From positions 22,032,063 through 22,096,062 of the forward strand of contig NC_135998.1 of assembly GCF_048128805.1 (NCBI RefSeq): a stretch of 64,000 bases of DNA, written 5' to 3'. The notes beneath the pieces are model-generated. The model ran no database searches, had not been told where the DNA came from, and was given only the letters and a program-made list of their open reading frames with translations. Source of the stretch: Centroberyx gerrardi (Eukaryota; Chordata; Actinopteri; Beryciformes; Berycidae). Position numbers and translations under genes: made by a program. How positions within the stretch are numbered: the first letter of the stretch is position 1; each line of letters opens with the position of its first letter. Positions 33,051 to 45,651 of this stretch are shown one piece after another.

Positions 33051-36000
33051 TGTGTCCCAGCTGCTACTGGGATTACTGTACATTTAATCTTAATTTAATG
33101 CTTTTACATTTTCTATTTATTTAACTTAAAGAGGATCACAAATGTCTGTATATTGTTTTATGATTTTTTTATGAAAGTACACAGCCACAGATTTAACCTA
33201 GATTATTTTTGTTTGTCTTACTCATAATCACTAAAACTTTGCACTATTTTAAATCAACACACTTTTTGTTGGCATAAAGCATGCACTCTGTCACTAAACT
33301 AGTTCAAATGTTAAATTTACTATGCACCCTTCACTTAATATGTTATATTATATTCACTATTAGGGCACAACTTTAGGGCTGTTCAGCCTGTTCTGAAATT
33401 CTTAAACCTACACATCAAGATTTACATTCACTCACAATTGCTTGAAATGTTCTGATTCACCATTTTGTCTAATAAATATTGAACATTGCAATTCAGTTCA
33501 ATTCTTATTCATTCGATGCAAGAGCTATTTAAACCCCTTCTATTGCATAAAGGGGTCCAAGTGTCTCCCTGTCACATTCAGTATGTACAGTATGCATTTT
33601 TCTGTTTAAACAGATTATTTCATGAAACCAGTCTCTGAAATGACCTCAATATTTAAACAAATTTAAATCTGGAGTGTACGTGTTCAGTAGTATGAGGTTA
33701 CTACAGTGTTATATTTTTCATGAATAAAGTCACAGCTGAATGTAGGCTACTGTTGTAGAACAATTTCCTTAACTGATGCAATGTTTTTAAAAGACACCAT
33801 GTGTACACAGTGCAGAAAGCATTCATTTCCTGTGGGAATCGATGTATTCAAAAACAAATGGAGTTGAGTCAAAACCAAATACTATTACTGTATCTTTCTC
33901 AAAAATTCAAAGACCAAAACACATGAAACATTAAACACACACCTCAAACAAGAATAGCCTTGAATCATGTGTCCTAAAACACACCCCAGACACCAGTCTG
34001 TTTATCATTTAACAGACAATGACACCATTTGGCCCATTTTATGGAAACTAAATGTGGTGATGCAAAGTATTATTTTCTAAAAAGTAAAAAATTGGAAATT
34101 GCATAGTTTAAATAAGTCTCATTAGGAATACCTGGAGGATAAAATGTTTCGCTATCAAGTATGATTTGTAGTTTGAGTTATAAGAAAATCCTCAATTTGA
34201 GCGGCAGCTACGCATCACTGGGGCAGCTGGTGTTGGTGTTTAAATCTTAACTCATTGGTATGATTTATGATTTAGCATGATTTAGATCTAGCACTTATGA
34301 ATTATCACTTCAAAAAGTCAAACAAGATATTGAGTAATACAGATGACATCTGACCAAGTTTAAGGGGTTGGTCTCCCTTTCCCTCTCCCTCCTGATCTCA
34401 CCCTAGATGGACTCTGATTGATAACATGGAGGTCTGGTACATTTCTGTCCAATCAGCTCCATAGTAACCATTAGTCATCCTGGCCAGGAAGTGCCAGGAA
34501 GACAGTTAATAGTAATGTTGACAAATTCAATTAAAATGAATATAAGAAAAAGTTAATTAAAGACTCACTTATTGGTGAAAAATACAAGTTTTATACAGGC
34601 ATAAGACACTGCATCACTGCAGTTTAGAGGTACAGTGTATGTGGATTGGAAACCAGCATGGAGATTGTTTAAATCAATCAATATAATGTTTTTCAAAATT
34701 AGAATGGTTACATATCTTCTTGGCCAAAAAAATTTATTGTGTTTTTATCTGCATGTTCCTTCACATCACAGCACAATTATAATGTGTTATAGTTCCAGCT
34801 CCATCAGAAGATGACATAAACAAGACACCACACCCAAGCTGCTTTGGTCCTCAGCTGCTTCTGAACCTACTCAAAGGACGGAGGGATGCTGCCCTCCTCC
34901 CTGCACTCACACTGCATCATGTGACGACACATTGCTCATTCAAACAGTTCTTGAATAATGGCACAAGCATTAAATATTCAACAAAAATAATTATATTAAT
35001 AACAATAACAACAATAAAAAATGAATAACAACAATAACAATAATCATAATGATATAGAACTATTTGTTTATCAGCTAATGCACAGGCAAAAGGCTAGTCT
35101 TCCTGGGGTCCACGTAAACATAACTGACAAAACTAGACAGTTAAAACATGCATGGGTATAAAATAAAAGAAACCAATTACAACTAAAATAAAGTAAAAAC
35201 CCACTTTAAAACACTTAAAAACAGCTATTGGTGATGTGCCTTGCATTCCTGGTTCCATTTTGTTGTTTGGTGGTGTATTTTTCTTATTCCCATCTAGAGA
35301 CATTTTCTTAAACCACTCCAGAGACAAAAGTGGGAACCTGACTGACTGACTGACTGAATTAGTTTGAAGTTTCATCATCTCTATTCACGGTACAGCTGAC
35401 AGTGCTGAACTAGAAATTGTGTCCATACAGAGTGCTATCAATGTCTACTATCATTGTCAGTGGAGTAGCTCAAATGTCTCCTTCCTTCACAGCTCACAAC
35501 AGGGACCTTCACCAAGTTGCTCCTGCAGGATCCACAGGCAACCACAAGATGGCACAACTCCTTTAACAAAATCCCACTGTAGTCCTTCACCTCCGGGGTT
35601 TTTCACATGATATGAGAAGTTGATTGAGATGCTTCATCATGCAAGTAAAGGATTGTTTTAATCCAAACTTTAATTGATTTTTGCATATGATATCGCAACA
35701 CTTTCTGCATTTGGCCTATGCTCCATATCGCATCTCCGCCACAACAGTTTTTCAGGGCTAGACTATGGAATTTGTCTCTAGAGAGGGGGAGAAATCTGTC
35801 AAAATCTAATAATTATATACAGAGCAGTGAAAACAGCAGTGAATCAACATGGTCAATCTCCCAGACTGGAGGTGCTGGAGACTGCAGGACTATGTTTTTT
35901 TTTGTTGTTGTTGGTTGGTTAGCTTTCACACTATACAGTTTACTGTATAGGAAACGTTTCTCCAACAAAACTGACAACACATTCACATAAATATAGTAGG

Positions 36001-36655
36001 CTACTTAGAGTGCCTGGTGATAATAGAAAAAACACATTATCATCCAAATGTGGTGACGGAATAAATAAGGTAAATGGGAAATAAAAGAATAACATCACAA
36101 CAACAAAACTAGTGCAGAAGAATTGCGTGAGCAATGGTGTGCATGTATTCTACCTTAATTGGCTAGAGGACAACATAATGACATAAAATTACCCATTAAA
36201 CTGCAATTGGCTGGCAAAAGGACATATAGATTACTACATATATTTTTTCTTAAAAAGAGCGCAAAATACTGAAAAGCCATTTCATATTGCGACCAACCCA
36301 CCTGTGGTTTTATGACATGACCGCCTTCTTTTGCTATGACCAGGACATACAGCAACACCACTTGGATAAAACACTCACAGATATGCAATACACCACACAT
36401 CTACAGGAGGCTCCAAAACCAAGATTACTAGCTGGGACTGCTTTATGTTGGCAAAACTCATATAGGCTAGTCTTCAGTTTTACTCTGTTGGCTGTGGAAA
36501 ATCAGAGAATCAGACATGCTGACAAAGCTGACGGAGAGAGAGTCATTAAACATACTGTTGTATAAGAAACTGGTTGGGGCTTGGTGTTTGCCAGTCCGAC
36601 CTGAAATGATTGTTAGTTAAGTATTCATTGTACTTCTGGGCTAGAATCTGGGTTT
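33051..36655. other. hwa 3' UTR and AT-rich spacer
   Basis: AATAAA at 33471-33476 is the likely hwa poly(A) signal. The rest is AT-rich with no recognised gene; short open frames (35419-35610, 35718-35990) have no family resemblance. Confidence 0.55.
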
Positions 36656-36860
36656 TTGCAACTATTGGAGACAAATGATCAGATGTTAGCCGATATGGGT
36701 TTTTTGATCAAAGATGAACTTGCTGCATATGGTGCAAGCTTGTGTATTCCACACTTTACTAAAGGAAAGAGCCAGCTGCCTGCTCAGGAGGTAGATATAT
36801 CAAGACAACTGTCTGAGAATCCACATAGAAAGAGTTATTAGTAGATGGAAGAACTTTTAG
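36656..36860 (+). mobile_element. DDE_4-type transposase fragment (ISL2EU or PIF-Harbinger-like)
   Basis: The frame beginning at 36656 reads DQMLADMGFLIKDELAAYGA and IPHFTKGKSQLPAQEV, matching the conserved C-terminal half of DDE_4 transposases (MADRGF, then PPFxxGK, then EV). The next conserved block, IHIERVISRWKNF, follows in a shifted frame, so at least one frameshift is present. Only about 70 codons survive; the N-terminal part and ends are gone. Confidence 0.65.
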
Positions 36861-36963
36861 ACAACATTTTCGTGGGCTGGCCCGCTATTGTTCATAGCTG
36901 TCCAATCAAAACAAAATAACAGAACGTAAACAAGTTTGCAGCTAAACATCATAATAAAGCAAA

Positions 36964-37890
36964 ATGGTGCAAAGCAATAAGAAATGTCGACAATATAATG
37001 TTGAATACCTTAACTATGGGTTCATACCCTCTCCCACAAATAAGCTTCCTATGTGTTTAATATGTGAGCAGGTTTTCTCCAATGAGGTGATGAAACCCTC
37101 ATGCCTTAAGGATCACCTGGTTAAAATCCACCCAGACAAGGCCAACAGAGAGCGCCTGTTTTTCCTGGTCCTGAAGGAAAAACATGCCAGGAGGAGCACG
37201 ATTACCAGCCTCTTCGCTCGGAAGACGAGCCAAACTGACAGTGGGTTGGTCGCCTCTTACAACATCTCCCTCCTGATTGCAAAGTGCGGGATGCCATTTA
37301 CTGTCGGGGAGAAGCTGGTTCTCCCAGCCATTAAAGAAGCGATCTCCACGGTCATGGAGCAAAACCCATCACATGTGGTCAAAGCAATCCCCCTGAGCAA
37401 CGACACTGTGGCACAGAGAGTCAGTGAGATGGCACTGGACACTGAGGATCAGCTGTGTGCCATGCTGCGAAGCAGTCCATTCAGCATCCAGATGGATGAG
37501 ACAACTACATCCCACAATAATTCCCTGCTGATGCTATGTCCGTTATGTATCTGGGAATGACGTAGCTGAGGAGTTTTTGTTTGCCAAGTATTTAATAACA
37601 GATATGTGGGGGCAAACCATATTTCGCGCACTGGAGGAGTATCTGCAGGAGAAGTCCATTCCCATCACCAGCATCCTCGCTTGTGCCATGGACAGTGCTC
37701 CTTCCATGGTTGCCAGATACCGCGGTTTCACCACTCTGTTGAAAGAACAGGCACCGCACATCCTGACACTGTGTGCTGCACCGTCACAACCTGGTGGCCA
37801 AAAACATCAGCCCTCCACTCCATGAGTCCCTGAAGCCATCAATAAAATCAACGCCTATCTACTAAATAATGAGACATTCAATGTGGCATT
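36964..37890 (+). mobile_element. BED-finger hAT transposase relic (ZBED5/SCAND3-like)
   Basis: The first frame (36964-37560) has a BED-type finger, CLICEQVF...LKDHLVKIH, after the motif YNVEYLNYGF, then the alpha-helical hAT region ending IQMDETTTSHNN. The homologous protein continues as YVRYVSGNDVAEEFLF in the next frame from about 37537, and as HCVLHRHNLVAKNIS after a further shift near 37775; another shift follows near 37840. It then ends abruptly, without the hAT C-terminal dimerisation domain. This is a decayed, 3'-truncated DNA transposon; related genes were domesticated in vertebrates, but this copy cannot encode such a protein. Confidence 0.8.
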
Positions 37891-38064
37891 TAGCCCATAG
37901 GCGAGAGGCCATCTCTTAGTCAAAGACGTCCTCTAGAGGCCATCTCACGAAGCGACATCTCACTAAGCGTTACCTGACTGACTGACTGCCTGACCTGAAT
38001 TTGCCTCGTGAAGCCCTCGGCTGTGCCGTGGGAAAAAGAAAGTCATCATCTTCCTCAGCAGACA

Positions 38065-38210
38065 TCGATGGGGTCCCTCAGGCCCAATCCACCACATGCT
38101 CCCACTTGGCATAAACATAATGTCTCATTCTATTGCTATACGAATAATACCCAGTTATACCTCCCATTACACCCTGATGATGATGTTTGGTATTTTAAAG
38201 AAAACCAATG
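38065..38210 (+). mobile_element. LINE reverse-transcriptase scrap (L2/Rex1-like)
   Basis: In changing frames the stretch reads GVPQ, MLPLG and then KHNVSFYCYTNNTQLYLPL, corresponding to the RT blocks GVPQGS and FHCYADDTQLYLPL of L2- or Rex1-type LINEs. The catalytic ADD has become TNN. Only about 145 bases are recognisable. Confidence 0.6.
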
Positions 38211-39696
38211 TTATCCAGAGATTGTGTTTAATTTGAAAGTGCCACAACAAATGGTATAAAAGGAGCTCAACAGGCCAGTAGAAAATGCAAAAAGAGGGCT
38301 TCCTTGCAGTTCCAAAATGAATAATTTACATCAGACACATCACAAGAATTCATTAAAAGGTGGTACATATTTAAAAGAACAAAATGTGTTATATTATTTC
38401 TTTGGAATCATTATGGTGTGTATCTGACATTGTCTGTTTTATTTAACAGACTTGCACTCTTGTTTTTGTTTTTTTTTGCAATGATTCCTAGGCTCCCATT
38501 GCATCTGGATATGCATCTAACAAAAACACAATTAATATCTGTATGTCAACTTAGCTGAAAATATTTGGAAAAAATGTCATCCAAGTGCTTAGCATGAGAT
38601 TTTCATGACATGCACTTTTTTCAGGTTCTGAGGTGTTAAAATACATGATTAGATTAATCCAAATCCTGTGACAAAGATAAATCAGCAACCACTGACTACC
38701 AAATAGCTCAGTTAGTAAAGATTAGACGCCCCTTAGGGATCTGAGGCAAGTTTTGAATTCAATGTATGAAATGTGATTTCACAATGTTGTCTCAGCTGAC
38801 AGCAGTTGAAAGCAGTTCCTCTCTTGTGCATTATTCTCACTGTGCACAGATAGCTCATTATTGCCTATATTCAGTGCTTGAGTGCTATCCACTCAATGGA
38901 AATCAGCTTTCACCACATCAGCTTTGAGGATACTGATGAACATATCATTGAAGAGTCTAATTGTTTTTTAACATGATCCCATCCATTACAAGGTATCACA
39001 TGTAGGCTATTTAAACAGATTAAGATTCTATTTAATAAAGTAATTAAATATATTTTATTTATAAAGACGTCCCATGTATTGGCTAATTCTGACTCAGCTG
39101 TTACCTACATCCAAAGATCATCTGTCCATTCCACACTAAGGACGCAATGCAGTATTCATTATTTTCCAAATTGGCAGGAGTAGATGTTCATATAAGGATA
39201 CATTTTTGCACAGTTTGCACTGTTGGACATGTAATGCGATTAAAGGAAGAGACAGTAATTTTATGCACTGGTCTCTTAAGTTTGGAATGGGATAAACATC
39301 ATGTCCATCCTATCAGACAGACAGACGTCTGTCTTGTTTGGTCTTGCGGTCAAGCAGCCGTGACACTGATAAAGGTAATGTTATCATGCCATAATTGCCT
39401 AACTCACATCACTGCTATGGCTGCTATGCTAATTTCCACACATAACCACACACAGGGTTATGACTACAAATTTACCACACCTGAATCAGCAAATCTTAAG
39501 AGATGTTAACACTTCATCATGGTTACATTTTCAGAGAAGTATTTTAACTTGTCTATCCGTGACTATGCTTGACATCTGCGTTTACAAGCTTCCCTAAATA
39601 ATCTAATTCTGAAAGAATTTTCTTAAGAATAATGATGGCAAATAAAATCAAGTTGACAATTCAAGTTGGACCGTCTCCTATACTGAATTATCTGTA
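38211..39696. other. AT-rich spacer
   Basis: No gene or recognised repeat. Open frame 39147-39509 has no family resemblance. Confidence 0.5.
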
Positions 39697-39710
39697 TTAA
39701 ATGCTTAACT
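39697..39710. repeat. Target-site duplication, left copy
   Basis: TTAAATGCTTAACT is found here and again at 41947-41960, exactly flanking the L1-like LINE. A perfect 14 bp direct repeat is typical of target-primed reverse transcription. Confidence 0.9.
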
Positions 39711-39855
39711 TTGTTTTGTTTTTTTTTTCCATATGTTTATTGATTTTTTTTAATAATAACAAAAAACAATGCACAGCACAACAACACATTGCACATCGAG
39801 ACAAGGGAAAAAGGAAAAAACAATACACATAGCACATCCACACACTTACACTGAG

Positions 39856-39879
39856 CACACACACACACACACACACACA
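39856..39879. repeat. (AC)n microsatellite in the LINE 3' region
   Basis: A short dinucleotide run lies inside the 3' part of the L1-like element. Confidence 0.9.
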
Positions 39880-41698
39880 TGCAACATCAAGCATAGTCCT
39901 CGAAAGGCACAGTCAGAGTGATACGCACAAGGAATGCAAACAAACAAATACACAAAGACAACCAAAAAACGTAAAACAAAAGTTTCTCTTATTCTATACA
40001 GTTTCTCTTATTCTATACAGGTTACCATTGGTCAAAATGCATAAACAAACAATCACCTTGCAGGCTTGAATGAATAATTTGGGCTCCAAGGTCAGTTTTA
40101 TTGCTAAGATCTCTTCTGTCATGAGTCTCACCTCTTCCCAGAACATTTGTATCTTTTCACATTGCCACATACAATGCCATAGAGTCCCTCTTGACTGCTC
40201 ACACTTAATACAATCATTTGGAAAGTTGCTGTTAAATTTGTTCAATTTAACTGGAGTGATATACAATATGTCCACATTAACCAGTTATACTGCAAAAGTT
40301 TTAGGCAAGTATTGGCTGTTTGTTTTTGGCCCTCTTTGCATGCATCTCTCCACTCCTCAATTGAAATATCCTCCTGTAGGTCTTCTCTCCATGCCATAAG
40401 CCTCTTTTCGGAGGACTCAGGCGAGCCACATATAAGCAAGTCATAGAAACTGGTTAAAATACTTTTTCCAAGACAGTTTTTTGACAACATTATCTCCAAA
40501 GGGGAGAGAGGTGGTTGGATTAATAAGTGATTTTGAGTTTTTGTAATGAAACTTCGGAGTTGCAAATATTTTTAAAAAAAAATGCTTACTTGGAATATCA
40601 TATTTATTTGACAGATTTTCAAATGACATGAAACTTTTATCCTCTGGATTAAATAGGTCCTCAACCTTTGATATTCCTTTATTGGCCCAGATTTTGAAAC
40701 CAGCATCAGACCTGCCAGGTATAAAGCTGTCATTGGGCTGAAGCATGAAGGGGGGACAACAGGCAACCTTGACGACACCATCTATGAATATTAATTGGGT
40801 TAGATACCAAGTTGTTTGTCAGTACTTTAGCAGTGGGATTAGCATAAAGCAGTTCTACCCATTTACAGAAATTTTCCCCACATCCAAAACGTCTTAGGAC
40901 TTCAAAAAGATACAGCCATTCTATCCTATCAAAGGCCTTTTCAGCATCCAAGGAGAGTAGAGCTGTATCTGGCGCCCCCTTTTGGCTATGCAAAATATTT
41001 AGCACTCTTCTAACATTGTGGAACCCCTGCCGACCTTGTACAAATCCGTTCTGATCGTTTGTGACTATCCCTGGGATATTGTCCTGAAGTCTGTTTGCTA
41101 AAATTTTACATAATATTTTTACATCTGAATTTAATAAGCTTATTGGTCTCATGTTTTCACATTTGTCACTGGGTTTCCCTGGTTTTGGAAGCAATGTTAT
41201 TAAAGCGCCTCTCAATGATGGTGGAAGAGTGCCTTCAGTGATTCATAAAACATCTCTAATAAAGGGGATTGTAGTTTTTCTTTAAATGTCTTGTATATAT
41301 CTATGGGTAGGCCATCTGGCCCTGCAGCCTTCCCAGATGTCATACTATCTATTGCACCAGATATCTCCCCTAATCAATCAACTCCGCCCCAACACCCTCG
41401 CTCTGTCTCACCGCAACAACAGGAATATCAAGGCCATCCAGAAAGTTTTTTTATAGAATCTGGATTTAATAAGTTGTCAGAACTATACAGTTTTTCATAA
41501 AAGAATTTGAAAGCATTATTTATTTCTAAAGGTTCTATTGTAAAGTCCCCCTCTTCCTTCTGTATTGTTGTAATAGTTCTCTCAGTTTGCAACTGATTAA
41601 TCCTCCAGGCTAATAATTTCCCAGGCTTTTCCCCTTGATCAAAAAATGACTGTTTGAGCCTCAAAAGGCTCACTGCCGAGCTGTCAGGTATCTTCTCC

Positions 41699-41946
41699 AC
41701 GTATAGTTTCCTCGTTCTCTTGTCATTGCAACAGTCAATTTAGAAAAATAAAGAGGAAAAAAGGGCATTCCCGTGTAAAATAAGTCCAAGACGCCCAGGC
41801 AAAACAAATTAAATAATAACTCGAGAGTCTTCTCTGAAAACGTTCTCTATGTATTGTGTCCTCATTCTCTCATTGCTTTTATAAGAGCCAATTTTAGAAG
41901 AAAAAAAAAAGAAAATGCCAGCGCCAGGTCCATTCAATGCGTAAAG
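41699..41946 (-). repeat. Two monomer-like units at the LINE 5' end
   Basis: Plus-strand sequence ACGTATAGTTTCCTCGTTCT (41699) and ATGTATTGTGTCCTCATTCT (41849) start two similar blocks 150 bp apart; each continues with TCATTGC and CAATTTTAGAA-like sequence. This resembles the tandem 5' monomers of some L1 promoters. Confidence 0.55.
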
Positions 41947-41960
41947 TTAAATGCTTAACT
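41947..41960. repeat. Target-site duplication, right copy
   Basis: This copy is identical to 39697-39710 and marks the 5' border of the inserted LINE. Confidence 0.9.
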
Positions 41961-42365
41961 AATTCATAACTTCCCATTCATAATTACTTTATTCTATTTC
42001 TCACAAATACAATGTTTATCAGTAAAGCTCTCTGTATTGCCTCACAGTGTATCCATTCATTCAGTTCAATCACCACTGAACAAAATGTTACAAGCTGTAC
42101 ATAATATATCATGAGTCCAGCGTCTCCAAAAACATCGTAAAGTGGACATTGCGTTTCTGTATCCATGCACAATATGTTGTCCTGTGTCAAACTTGCATTG
42201 ATGGATGAGGGGGGAAAAAACATTATGCAAAACGGCAGGCGTTTCATTTAGTGACACCACACCCCTTTTTTGGATTATTTAAGTGCGCCTGCATCAAACC
42301 CTCTCCAAACTCAGAGGAAAACTGTGTCTGAGAAGAAAAGTGAGCCAATTACTTCTGCAACAATC

Positions 42366-44916
42366 ATGGCACCAGCTGGAGCAAAGAAGGTAAGCCTGCA
42401 TACTGAAATATAACTTTTTATATGCACATTTAGACGCACCGCACAGAATGAGGGCTATCCAATTTTTGTTTTTAACACTTGCACTTAATTTAACACTTGC
42501 ATGGTTGCATGGTTTGTTGAAGTTATGAAGCCAAAAACTACAGCACACAAATTTTGTGGTCATACCTGTGCATGGCTTTGTGCACATTGAAATGGTCACA
42601 CAAGCCTATACTTTGTGAGTCCGTCTCATGACTTGCTTGTTGCATGGCTGAATCTCCCTCAGAATATCCTGCAGCGTCTGGATGCAGGTGAGATCGTCAT
42701 CGGGGATGGAGGCTTTGTCTTCGCCCTTGAGAAGAGGGGCTACGTGAAAGCTGGACCATGGACCCCCGAGGCAGCTGCCGAGCATCGTGAAGCAGGTACC
42801 ACTTTTCTCTCATCCTTTTTCTAGACGTTGCGTAACTGCGGCTATTCACTGGGTTCCTAACTAACCTGTAAATCCGGTTGTTAGTAGTTAATACGTTCAA
42901 CTGCTGAATGAGCCATCTTCTTGTTTCAGTGCGGCAGCTGCACCGGGAATTCCTCAGGGCAGGATCCAATGTCATGCAGACTTTTACTTTCTATGCAAGC
43001 GATGATAAACTGGAGAACAGAGGCAACGCTCAGCGCTTCACTGTGAGTAGAGCGACCTGTTATGATCTGAGTGACCGCAGCTGATGAGAAGCCTCATCTT
43101 GAGTAATGAAGAGGGGCAAAGGTGCTTGCAAATAAGTAGAAGGAGCAGCTCTGGTTCCTCTCAGCACACTTGGCAAAAGGAAGCACTGTATACTTCTAGC
43201 GTAAAATCTGCAAACAGGAGGGTTAGTCCAGGACATGTGGGACACCTGGAACAAGAGAATGCTTCTATTTATGAAAAATGAAAAGGAGAACTTTAATTGT
43301 CTTTCATACTAACTGTTGATTTGTAAGTTGAAAATCAGTTTTAGACTTAGGCTACATTTAGTATTTTTGCTTGTAATTATTCTTGGCTAATAAAATTATT
43401 TCTTTGAATTCTAGGGGCAGCAAATTAATCAAGCAGCTTGCGACCTGGCCAGGGAAGTGGCCAATGAGGGTGATGCTATGGTGGCTGGAGGAGTTTCCCA
43501 GACCCCCACTTACCTCAGCTGCAAGAGTGAGAATGAGGTGAAGGCCATCTTTAAGAAACAGACTGATGTCTTTGTCCAGAAAAATGTGGACTTCTTGATT
43601 GCCGAGGTATGAAGCAAACACACAAGGACTTGATATGATTTCTAAATGATCCACTTAACGTTTACCAGGCTTGTGTGCTTGTTTGCAGTACTTTGAGCAT
43701 GTGGAGGAAGCTGAGTGGGCAGTCCAGGTTTTGAAGACAACCAACAAGCCTGTGGCTGCAACTCTGTGTATTGGACCTGAAGGAGACCTGAATGGAGTCA
43801 GCCCCGGGGACTGTGCCGTCAGACTTGTCAAAGCTGGTATGACACTTCTGGAGCTCTTATTGAATTTCCATAGTTAATATTTTCAGTTAATATTCATGGT
43901 TTGTAGTTTGTATTACATTTGACATTTTTATAGAAGGGATTGCTCATTATTTCAGTATTTAACAATATATTTCAACGTTTTTTTCAGTTTTCCATGCTCT
44001 TGAATATGGGAAAAACTGTTAACACCTAACTTTGCTTAAGAGTCAACAAATCTTAGCATGTTATTGACTCCATAGGAGCTCAGATTGTGGGGGTTAACTG
44101 CCACTTTGACCCCATGACCTGTGTGAAGACCGTGAAGATGATGAAGGAGGGAGTGGAGAAGGCCAGGCTGAAAGCTCACTTCATGATCCAGCCACTGGCC
44201 TACCACACTCCCGACTGCAACTGCCAGGGCTTTATTGATCTGCCAGAGTTCCCTTTCAGTATGTATTCACACTCACTACTCCTGTGTCTCTCACATTTGC
44301 TTCCTTATCCCCAAAATTGAAGTGGCTTACAGGCAATGCTTTTAAATAGACACATGCACAACTCATTTTGTGAGTTGTCTGATTGTGTGTCTACTCCCAC
44401 AGGTCTGGAGCCAAGGATGCTGACAAGATGGGACATGCAGAGATACGCCCGGGAAGCCTACAATGCTGGCATTCGTTACATTGGAGGCTGCTGTGGATTT
44501 GAGCCTTATCACATCCGTGCCCTGTCTGAGGAGCTGGCACCTGAGAGGGGTTTCCTACCTGCTGCCTCAGAGAAGCATGGAAACTGGGGTAATGGCCTGG
44601 AGATGCACACCAAGCCATGGGTCAGAGCTAGGTACAGAAACTATTTGTTTTTTTCCCCCATCCTTTCATTTCCCTTACGATATCTCAAGCTTTTGAATCA
44701 CTAAATTGGCTCCTCAATGTTATTCCTCCCTTTAGGGCCCGTCGTGACTACTGGGAGGAGCTGAAGCCTGCATCTGGCCGTCCCTTCTGCCCCTCCATGT
44801 CCACCCCTGATGGATGGGGCATTACCAAAGGCCATGCTGACCTGATGCAACAAAAGGAGGCCACCTCCCAGCATCAGCTGAAGGCACTCTTTGCGAAGGC
44901 CACGTCCAACCACTGA
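42366..44916 (+). CDS. bhmt: Betaine-homocysteine S-methyltransferase, complete
   Basis: Cytosolic zinc enzyme that moves a methyl group from betaine to homocysteine, giving dimethylglycine and methionine. Exons: 42366-42389, 42663-42795, 42930-43042, 43415-43606, 43689-43836, 44076-44258, 44403-44631, 44736-44916; total 400 residues, the usual length. The barrel starts [20 protein letters not shown]. The zinc ligands are present: Cys in GVNCHFDP (exon 6) and the Cys pair in [13 protein letters not shown] (exon 7). The C-terminal dimerisation arm contains [16 protein letters not shown]. The first coding exon is only eight codons (MAPAGAKK). At the exon 6/7 junction the codon reads Ser where human BHMT has Gly (FPFSLEP versus FPFGLEP). 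The single-gene bhmt versus bhmt2 question does not arise here, as teleosts mostly have bhmt. Confidence 0.97.
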
Positions 44917-45645
44917 GCACTCCTCCTGGGTATGGGCAGGGAGGACGCCTCTGGGTAGGAGAGTGAAGGCCAGAACGGACATTCTGGTAGCTCTATACGC
45001 AATGAAAGTGAGAGTGTCATTTTTGCAAAACGTAAACTAATTGAAGGGCTTCACCCCAAAATGAGAACCACCAGTGGGGAATAAAAGCTTTGGCTTTTAA
45101 CCAAAGCAAAGGGGATTTCAAAGATTTGATGGTTAGCATCAATCAGACTGCCAGGCATGATTCTGGTGATAAGGAAAAAAGCAAGTGACATTAACTTTCA
45201 TTGTGTATTCCCAGGGGTAGCGTGTGAGAAGGCATACCTGCACACATTCCCTTAAGTTTACATACCAAAAAATATACAGTAAAATGCTGATGTTGTTCTG
45301 TCTTTCTAGGACCATTTTTTTTTCTGTGAACAAAATTGATGTCATTTAGATTTGTTGCCAGTCAAGATATTGGATGTATTGGTCTTCTGAAAAGATTATT
45401 TTTAGATGAGATCCATATTTCAATCTGTACTCCACCAAATCTACATGTGGTTCACCAAAAAGCCTCCTGAGTGTCCAGTTTCAGTAAGATGATTATCCAA
45501 TTTTGGCATCTTGGTGAAATTACTGTGACCACAATGTTCAAAAGAGCATCTGAGAATGCACCTGAGCAAAGCCTTATTTTAACACTCCAAAGTGCCAAAT
45601 GTTGCAAATGTTCTTACAAAGAAAGAACTGACTGATGACTGTATC

Positions 45646-45651
45646 AATAAA
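45646..45651 (+). promoter_or_regulatory. bhmt poly(A) signal
   Basis: AATAAA lies about 730 bases after the bhmt stop codon and is followed by a T/G-rich stretch (ATATATGTGTGGGTTTT). Confidence 0.7.

Larger units (their letters stand above)
39711..41946 (-). mobile_element. Internally deleted L1/Tx1-like LINE
   Basis: The element is read on the minus strand. From its 5' side: two related units of about 150 bp (41699 and 41849 onward), a pre-RT piece of ORF2 (41700-41428, EKPGKLLAWRINQLQ), then RT blocks (41215-40730: [63 protein letters not shown]). The RT then breaks off before the catalytic YADD box and joins the C-terminal region ([14 protein letters not shown]). The C-terminal CCHC-type motif CIKC...GTLWHCMWQC is at about 40150-40210. 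A (CA)n tract and T-rich end at 39711 form the 3' tail. ORF1 and the endonuclease are absent. About 2.24 kb remains of an element usually 5-6 kb long. Confidence 0.88.

Noticed and set aside
36964-37560. Intact BED-finger gene (domesticated ZBED-type)
   Set aside because: The homologous protein continues in other frames after 37536 and lacks the hAT C-terminal domain; it is a decayed transposon copy.
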